Source of the DNA: an uncultured Christensenella sp.
Lineage (GTDB): Bacteria; Bacillota; Clostridia; Christensenellales; Borkfalkiaceae
NCBI GenBank assembly: GCA_910577875.1
Contig: CAJTNY010000019.1
Coordinates: 1 to 34,652 of the forward strand
Direction: 5' to 3'
DNA length: 34,652 bases
Positions 30,371 to 34,652 of this stretch are shown one piece after another (the stretch's first letter is position 1; the number at the start of each line of letters is the position of its first letter). The position numbers and the translations under genes were made by a program. The notes beneath the pieces were generated by a model. That model was not told where the DNA came from. It made no database searches and saw only the letters and a list, made by a program, of their open reading frames with translations.

Positions 30371-31819
30371 ATGTCAGACAAAAATAACGTAATGCCCAAT
30401 AATTTAGATGCCGAACAGGCGCTTCTCGGTTGTATGCTTATAGATAACGAAATACTTGCCGAGGTTTTGGAACAGCTTGATAAAAATGATTTTTATCAAG
30501 AATCGCATCAGTTTATTCTGTCAGCTATGAAAATCGTGTTTGCAGAGCGCAAACCTGTTGATATGGTGACGCTTTGCGACAGGTTAGAGAGCGACGGTAA
30601 TTTGGAAAAAGCGGGCGGTATTTCTTATGTGTCGGAATTGGTTCAGATTACGCCTTCTGCGGCAAATTTCAAATATTATCTTGATATCGTAAAGCGCGAT
30701 AGCGTTAACAGAAGTCTGATACGCGCGGCGAGAGAAATAGCGGAATTTTCAAAATCAAGCGACGATTCTGTAAAAAGTATTCAATATGCGGAAGAGCGCA
30801 TTTATAATGTTTCTCGTACAAACGATACCTCGACGGTAAAAGATATACGGGAAGGTAGCGGTATAAGTGCGGTTTTGGAAAAATTCGAAAAACTTGCAAA
30901 AGATAAAGACGCGTTCAAAGGCATATCGACAGGTTTTATAAGACTGGACAAACTTACGAACGGTTTGCAGAAATCGGATTTAATAGTTATAGCTGCTCGT
31001 CCCGGTATGGGAAAGACGTCGCTTTCTATGAACATTATCGAAAACGCGGCTTTGGGAAGCGACGCTGTTTGTGCGGTGTTTTCTTTGGAAATGCCAGAAG
31101 TACAGATTATTCAAAGACTCATATGCAGCGCGGCAAACGTAAGTATGTCGAGTGCGTTGTCGGGAAAACTCAGTTCTAACGATTGGAAAAAGATAGTCAA
31201 AGCGAGTGAAAAATTAAAACAAAGCAGGATTAACATAGATGATTCGTCGAGAGTGACGCCTGCGGAAATTTTGTCTAAATGCAGAAGAATCAAGTCCAAG
31301 AACAACGGTAGACTCGACCTTGTAATGATTGACTATATTCAGCTTATGTCAAGCGGCGAAAAGGGCGGAGAACAAAACAGAACACAGGAAGTAGCAACGA
31401 TTACGCGTGAACTTAAAATAATGGCAAAAGAGCTTGACGTACCTGTAATAGCGCTGTCCCAGTTAAGGCGTATTCAGTCCGGAGAGCCTCAGCTTTCGGA
31501 TTTGCGAGAATCGGGAGCGATAGAGCAGGACGCTGACATTGTAATGTTTATCAATCGTCCGGACGTCAATGCGACAGACGAAGATATGGCTAAAAAACAT
31601 ATCGTTAAAGGAATGGCTGATTTAATTGTCGCAAAGCACAGAAACGGCGGACTCGACAGAATTAAACTTCGGTTTAAGGGCGAACTTACTAAATTCGTCA
31701 ATCCGGAACCCGATGAGGAAATTCAACCACCTCCCGAAGAAACTCGTATGCCTTTACCCGATTATGCGCCTCCGGTAGAAGAAGATTTAACGCCGCCCGA
31801 CGAGGAAATGCCTTTTTAG
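30371..31819 (+). CDS. dnaB: Replicative DNA helicase DnaB
   Basis: A 482-aa hexameric helicase (called DnaC in B. subtilis). The N-terminal domain (1-105) starts NNLDAEQALLGCMLIDNE. A linker helix follows, then the RecA-like ATPase with Walker A ARPGMGKTS (Lys215), FSLEMP and Walker B LVMIDYIQLM, and SQLRR with DLRESGAIEQDADIV. The last 35 residues are an acidic, proline-rich tail (PPPEETRMPLPDYAPP), not needed for helicase activity. The ribosome site is weak. It is followed by tsaC after one base. Confidence 0.97.
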   Translation: MSDKNNVMPNNLDAEQALLGCMLIDNEILAEVLEQLDKNDFYQESHQFILSAMKIVFAERKPVDMVTLCDRLESDGNLEKAGGISYVSELVQITPSAANFKYYLDIVKRDSVNRSLIRAAREIAEFSKSSDDSVKSIQYAEERIYNVSRTNDTSTVKDIREGSGISAVLEKFEKLAKDKDAFKGISTGFIRLDKLTNGLQKSDLIVIAARPGMGKTSLSMNIIENAALGSDAVCAVFSLEMPEVQIIQRLICSAANVSMSSALSGKLSSNDWKKIVKASEKLKQSRINIDDSSRVTPAEILSKCRRIKSKNNGRLDLVMIDYIQLMSSGEKGGEQNRTQEVATITRELKIMAKELDVPVIALSQLRRIQSGEPQLSDLRESGAIEQDADIVMFINRPDVNATDEDMAKKHIVKGMADLIVAKHRNGGLDRIKLRFKGELTKFVNPEPDEEIQPPPEETRMPLPDYAPPVEEDLTPPDEEMPF

Positions 31820-31820
31820 T

Positions 31821-32813
31821 ATGCAAACCCGCATTTTACAGATAAATGAAGATTCGTTAAACGAATCGAGAAAGATAATTATGAACGGCGGAGCCGTCGC
31901 TTTCCCTACGGAAACCGTATACGGTTTGGGCGCGAACGCTTACGATAATACCGCCGTAGAAAACATATTTAAAATTAAAGGAAGACCGTGCGATAATCCG
32001 CTAATCGTTCACGTTCATAATGAATACGACATTTTAAGTCTTGTTTCCTATGTTCCCGAGTATGCAAAACTTCTTGCAAAGGCTTATTTGCCGGGTCCGC
32101 TTACTATGGTCTATAAAAGTAATGGTAAGGTAAGTCCTGCGGTATCCTGCGGACTCGATACTCTTGCAATTCGCGTGCCTTCGCATAAAGAAGCTCAGAA
32201 GTTTTTAAAATATATCGATTTGCCGATTGCTGCACCGTCTGCAAACGTTTCGAAACATGTAAGTCCGGTTACTGCCGAACATGTTTTTTCCGACCTCGAC
32301 GGCAGAATTGAAATTATTTTGGACGGCGGCAAGTGCGAAGGCGGTATCGAGAGTACCGTTGTAGATTGTACGTCGGATATTCCGCTCATATTGAGAAGCG
32401 GTTTGATTACGCGTGAAATGATTGCGAGAGTCGTAGGCGATTGTGGAGAGTATTCCGTAAAAGAGGGGGAAAAAGTGCGTTCCCCGGGAATGAAATACAA
32501 GCATTATTCGCCGCTTTGCAGAACAATGTTATTTGATTACAACGAAAAAAAACGAGCGGAAGAAAAGTATGCCGAATGTATTTTAGAAGGCGTAAACGCG
32601 TATATACTTTGCGACGACGCAACTGCAAAATCGATAAAAGCTGAAAAAGTATTGAATCTTGGCAAAACCGAGACTGAAATAGCATCAAATCTCTATTTTA
32701 AACTTCGTGAAGGCGAGAATATAGCGGAATTGATAATCGCTATAGCGCCTGAAAAACAAGACGGAGTTATGGCAGGGGTTATGAACAGACTTACAAAGGC
32801 GTGTAAAAATTAA
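31821..32813 (+). CDS. tsaC: L-threonylcarbamoyladenylate synthase (Sua5/YwlC type)
   Basis: A 330-aa enzyme making threonylcarbamoyl-AMP from threonine, bicarbonate and ATP, for the t6A37 modification of ANN-decoding tRNAs. Catalytic YrdC domain (1-200) with GGAVAFPTETVYGLGANA, KGRPCDNPL, LPGPLT and APSANVS. A linker with SPGMKYKHYSP then joins the Sua5 C-terminal domain (about 230-330), as in B. subtilis YwlC. It starts one base after the dnaB stop and has no own ribosome site, so translation is coupled. Confidence 0.95.
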   Translation: MQTRILQINEDSLNESRKIIMNGGAVAFPTETVYGLGANAYDNTAVENIFKIKGRPCDNPLIVHVHNEYDILSLVSYVPEYAKLLAKAYLPGPLTMVYKSNGKVSPAVSCGLDTLAIRVPSHKEAQKFLKYIDLPIAAPSANVSKHVSPVTAEHVFSDLDGRIEIILDGGKCEGGIESTVVDCTSDIPLILRSGLITREMIARVVGDCGEYSVKEGEKVRSPGMKYKHYSPLCRTMLFDYNEKKRAEEKYAECILEGVNAYILCDDATAKSIKAEKVLNLGKTETEIASNLYFKLREGENIAELIIAIAPEKQDGVMAGVMNRLTKACKN

Positions 32814-33260
32814 ATGAAAAGAAAAAAAATATTATTTGTTTGCACGGGCAATACTTGCAGAAGCCCTATGGCTGAATTATTATTGCGCGACAAAATCAAA
32901 AAAGCTAAAATTAAATGGTGGGACGTTTCATCGTGCGGTATTCAGGCGGAAGTCGGTGGAACTATAAGCGTAAACAGTAAGACTGCTTTAAATGAAGCGG
33001 GGATTTCCGTCGATAAATTTTCGCCCCGACAGCTGACGCAGAAGATTATTGCGGCAAGTAATATTGTAGTATGTATGACGGGAAGTCAGAAACAGTTGCT
33101 TGAAGACTGCGGCAACGTGGTTTGCGTTAAGGATATCTGCGGGTATGACGTACCTGACCCTTACGGACTCGATATAGAAGCTTACAGAACTACGCGCGAC
33201 GCTTTATCCGTTGCCTGCGATTTGATAATAAAAAATTATATTTTACAATATAAAGATTAA
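32814..33260 (+). CDS. ywlE: Protein-arginine phosphatase-like (LMW-PTP fold)
   Basis: A 148-aa low-molecular-weight phosphatase. The P-loop CTGNTCRS gives nucleophile Cys10 and Arg16, and DPYG gives general acid Asp115. The residue four after the catalytic Cys is Thr14. Ordinary tyrosine phosphatases have Ile there, whereas B. subtilis YwlE, a phosphoarginine phosphatase opposing McsB, has Thr. The position between tsaC and rpiB is the same as ywlE in B. subtilis. Both facts favour arginine phosphatase. The ATG follows the tsaC stop directly. Confidence 0.88.
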   Translation: MKRKKILFVCTGNTCRSPMAELLLRDKIKKAKIKWWDVSSCGIQAEVGGTISVNSKTALNEAGISVDKFSPRQLTQKIIAASNIVVCMTGSQKQLLEDCGNVVCVKDICGYDVPDPYGLDIEAYRTTRDALSVACDLIIKNYILQYKD

Positions 33261-33272
33261 AGGAGTAAGAAT

Positions 33273-33722
33273 ATGAAAATTGCTGTTGCGTGCGATCACG
33301 GCGGACTTAATTTGAAAAATGAAGTAATTAGATACCTTAAAGAAAACGGTTACGAATATAAAGATTTCGGTACGGACTCTTGTGTCAGTTGCGATTATCC
33401 TGATTTTGCGCTCCCTGCGGCAGAAGCGGTGTCTTGCGGCGAATGCGACAAAGGCATAATTATTTGCTCTACCGGTATAGGCGTGTCTATGGTTGCTAAT
33501 AAAGTACCGAAAGTTAGGTGTGCGCATTGTCACGACTGTTACTGTGCGGAATTTACACGCCGTCATAACGATGCAAACGTTCTTGCTATGGGTGAAAAAG
33601 TTATAGGAACGGGGTATGCGCTCAAAATAGTCGAAACGTTTTTGGTTACGGAATTTGAGGGCGGAAGACATCAGCGCAGAGTTGATAAAATAACTGCGAT
33701 CGAAAAGAAATACTGTAAATAA
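33273..33722 (+). CDS. rpiB: Ribose-5-phosphate isomerase B
   Basis: A 149-aa RpiB/LacAB-family isomerase interconverting ribose 5-phosphate and ribulose 5-phosphate in the pentose-phosphate pathway. Landmarks: ACDHGG (Asp8, His9), YPDFA, ICSTGIGVSMVANK with active-site Cys65, RRHNDANVLAMG with the phosphate-binding His/Arg. AAAGGAG lies eight bases ahead. It closes the tsaC-ywlE-rpiB set. Confidence 0.97.
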   Translation: MKIAVACDHGGLNLKNEVIRYLKENGYEYKDFGTDSCVSCDYPDFALPAAEAVSCGECDKGIIICSTGIGVSMVANKVPKVRCAHCHDCYCAEFTRRHNDANVLAMGEKVIGTGYALKIVETFLVTEFEGGRHQRRVDKITAIEKKYCK

Positions 33723-33786
33723 ATTCCGCAGTCGAATAATTATAATTTACTTTTTATCGCGCATAATATTTTTACGGAGGTAAATT

Positions 33787-33933
33787 ATGAGATTAAATTG
33801 CGGTGATACTTGCCCTAAGTCGGGTTCTTACAAAGTAATCGACAGAAAAGGCAACGTAATTAATTCTGTTTGGGTCGGAGAAGGCGAAACGATGCCCCCT
33901 ACACAGTATTCGGATTGTCATTACGAGTCCTAA
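33787..33933 (+). CDS. Small YjzC-like protein, 48 aa
   Basis: A 48-aa reading frame with CGGAGG eight bases before the ATG. CGDTCPKSGSYKVIDRKG, then VWVGEGETMPPT and CHYES, resembles the small YjzC-type proteins of Bacillota (Gly-x-Cys-x2-Ser-Gly near the start, GE-x-(M/F)-P-P later). No known function. Three Cys and a His could bind metal. Its own ribosome site and hairpin support it as a real gene. Confidence 0.72.
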   Translation: MRLNCGDTCPKSGSYKVIDRKGNVINSVWVGEGETMPPTQYSDCHYES

Positions 33934-33956
33934 ACGGAAAGTACCTTTGGAAAAAC

Positions 33957-33988
33957 GCGCCCTCTTGCGATTATTGGCAAGAGGGCGC
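33957..33988 (+). terminator. Terminator of the 48-aa gene
   Basis: A 12-bp GC-rich stem (33957-33968/33977-33988, loop GATTATTG), 23 bases after the stop; only a weak T tract (TTGCCTT) follows. Confidence 0.65.
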
Positions 33989-34016
33989 TTGCCTTAAAAT
34001 AATTAAATAAATTCGC

Positions 34017-34045
34017 TTGACAAAATATTATTGTTAATTTATAAT
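34017..34045 (+). promoter_or_regulatory. Perfect consensus promoter of tRNA-Leu
   Basis: TTGACA (34017-34022), a 17-bp spacer, TATAAT (34040-34045), eleven bases before the tRNA. Confidence 0.92.
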
Positions 34046-34056
34046 CTTTATGTTTT

Positions 34057-34139
34057 GCGGACGTGGCGGAACTGGCAGACGCGCAGGTTTCAGGTTCCTG
34101 TGGGCGACCGTGGGGGTTCAAATCCCTTCGTCCGCACCA
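34057..34139 (+). tRNA. tRNA-Leu(CAG)
   Basis: A type II tRNA: acceptor GCGGACG/CGTCCGC, anticodon loop TTCAGGT (anticodon CAG, leucine), a variable arm around GGGCGACC, T-loop TTCAAAT, discriminator A and encoded CCA (34137-34139). The pair closing the anticodon loop (T-T) is a mismatch and the T-stem has two G-U pairs, both slightly off the norm. Confidence 0.93.
34090..34139. other. Candidate attachment site in the tRNA-Leu 3' part
   Basis: The recombinase frame from the right runs into the tRNA and ends at 34090, so the 3' half of tRNA-Leu forms its last sixteen or so codons. This is the usual position of integrative elements. The tRNA is intact through CCA. The core limits cannot be seen from one end; a direct repeat should recur at the far end of the element. 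Confidence 0.6.
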
Positions 34140-34652
34140 AAGACGATAAAGGTTGAACCTTTAATTCGTCAATAGCCTTGTCGTTATCGGCAAGGCTTAT
34201 TTCTTTAATGTCCTTTTCGTTGCCGAAAGTTAGGTATGTAATAATATGGTCGTCGTACACAAACACTTTGTAAACAAGATTGTCAATGAGTGTCTTTTGG
34301 TATTCCTTGTCTGCGGGGTCGCCTTTAAGCATTTCCGCGATAAAGTCAATGATTTTCTCTTTTGTGATTTTCTTGCCCCGTTCAAGCTCGATTTGCGCCT
34401 TGCTTGCCGATAGGTCTTTTATAAGTATTTCAATCTCTTGCATTTTCTTTTCTATATTAGCCCGTAGCATATCGTTCCGCGCCAGTATAAAAGCGTTTGT
34501 AAGTTGTCCCGCCTCGTCTTGTGCGTGCCGTATCTGTGCCTCTATGCTTTTCATTCCGTTGTCGCCCGTGCGCTGTTCGTGGTAGTTTATCGTGTCTTGC
34601 GCGGCTTTCTCAACGATTTTTCTATCGCTCAAAAAGTCGTGTACCACTTGGG
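34090..34652 (-). CDS. Site-specific serine recombinase, C-terminal part (partial)
   Basis: At least 187 codons, open at the window edge, so the 5' part lies outside. The visible part is the C-terminal region of a large serine (resolvase/recombinase) integrase: a long coiled coil (about DEAGQLTN to AQIELERGKK), then KITKEKIIDFIAEMLKGD, LIDNLVYKVFVYDDHI and a final beta strand. That matches the tail after the zinc-ribbon domain in this class. The catalytic N-terminus is not seen. The last residues (VRTKGFEPPRSPTGT) are the antisense translation of tRNA-Leu, a common artefact-like tail of integrases sitting at a tRNA. The protein is likely the integrase of the element to the right. Confidence 0.8.
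   Translation of the reverse strand, partial: QVVHDFLSDRKIVEKAAQDTINYHEQRTGDNGMKSIEAQIRHAQDEAGQLTNAFILARNDMLRANIEKKMQEIEILIKDLSASKAQIELERGKKITKEKIIDFIAEMLKGDPADKEYQKTLIDNLVYKVFVYDDHIITYLTFGNEKDIKEISLADNDKAIDELKVQPLSSLVRTKGFEPPRSPTGT

Noticed and set aside
33243..33671. Minus-strand 142-codon frame over rpiB.
   Set aside because: Antisense shadow of rpiB with no ribosome site.

Overview
The window reads as chromosomal DNA of a low-GC, anaerobic member of the Bacillota (Clostridia-like). Evidence: a DnaD-type primosome protein beside a Firmicute-type DnaB, a tsaC-ywlE-rpiB trio in the same order as Bacillus subtilis ywlC-ywlE-ywlF, a clostridial-type MurG, class II FBP aldolase, reverse rubrerythrin and rubredoxin (anaerobic oxidative-stress proteins), and strong TTGACA/TATAAT promoters, nearly all with exactly 17-bp spacers. 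I cannot name genus or species from sequence alone.

Layout. 1-470 has no protein gene: it holds hairpins, a strong minus-strand promoter that transcribes about 90 nt to an intrinsic terminator, and possibly the structured leader of a minus-strand gene just left of the window. 471-544 is tRNA-Pro with an AGG anticodon. 679-9074 is core metabolism and housekeeping: mntP, murG, a small membrane protein, a lipoprotein, fba, gap, ychF, and argS with a HAD phosphatase. 9172-9702 is reverse rubrerythrin. 9834-10013 is a promoter-driven, highly structured RNA with its own terminator. 10134-13321 is an accessory cluster: a membrane-anchored double-HTH regulator with Cys/His repeat modules, a lone HTH protein, a lipoprotein and a 31-cysteine protein. 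13389-17122 holds two membrane proteins, a small protein, DNA polymerase IV, rubredoxin and an unknown 77-aa protein. 17228-18300 holds tRNA-Thr and a CDF metal transporter. 18303-18746 is a dead IS200/IS605-type transposase. 18858-20564 (minus) is a DnaD-like protein ending in a DnaC-like zinc motif. From 20706 to 33933 all genes point right: sbcD-sbcC, an alpha/beta-hydrolase-like protein without its catalytic Ser, signal peptidase I, ACT protein plus UPF0210, pepF, dnaB, tsaC, ywlE, rpiB and a 48-aa YjzC-like protein. The right edge is tRNA-Leu(CAG), whose 3' half is overlapped by the 3' end of a serine recombinase gene. That is the border of an integrated mobile element that continues beyond the window.

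Working together: fba and gap are glycolytic. mntP and the CDF protein export metal cations. Rubrerythrin and rubredoxin detoxify peroxide. SbcCD, Pol IV, DnaD and DnaB serve DNA repair and replication.

The most notable signals are: (i) at least four genes (mntP, the 114-aa membrane protein, the YwaF-like gene and dinB), and probably murG, the 137-aa lipoprotein and yihY, lack a Shine-Dalgarno and carry a -10 box 6-7 nt before ATG, the spacing expected for leaderless mRNAs; (ii) the structured RNA at 9869-10013; (iii) the transmembrane XRE regulator with repeated Cys/His modules; (iv) the tRNA-Leu/recombinase junction; (v) a possible structured leader at the left edge.
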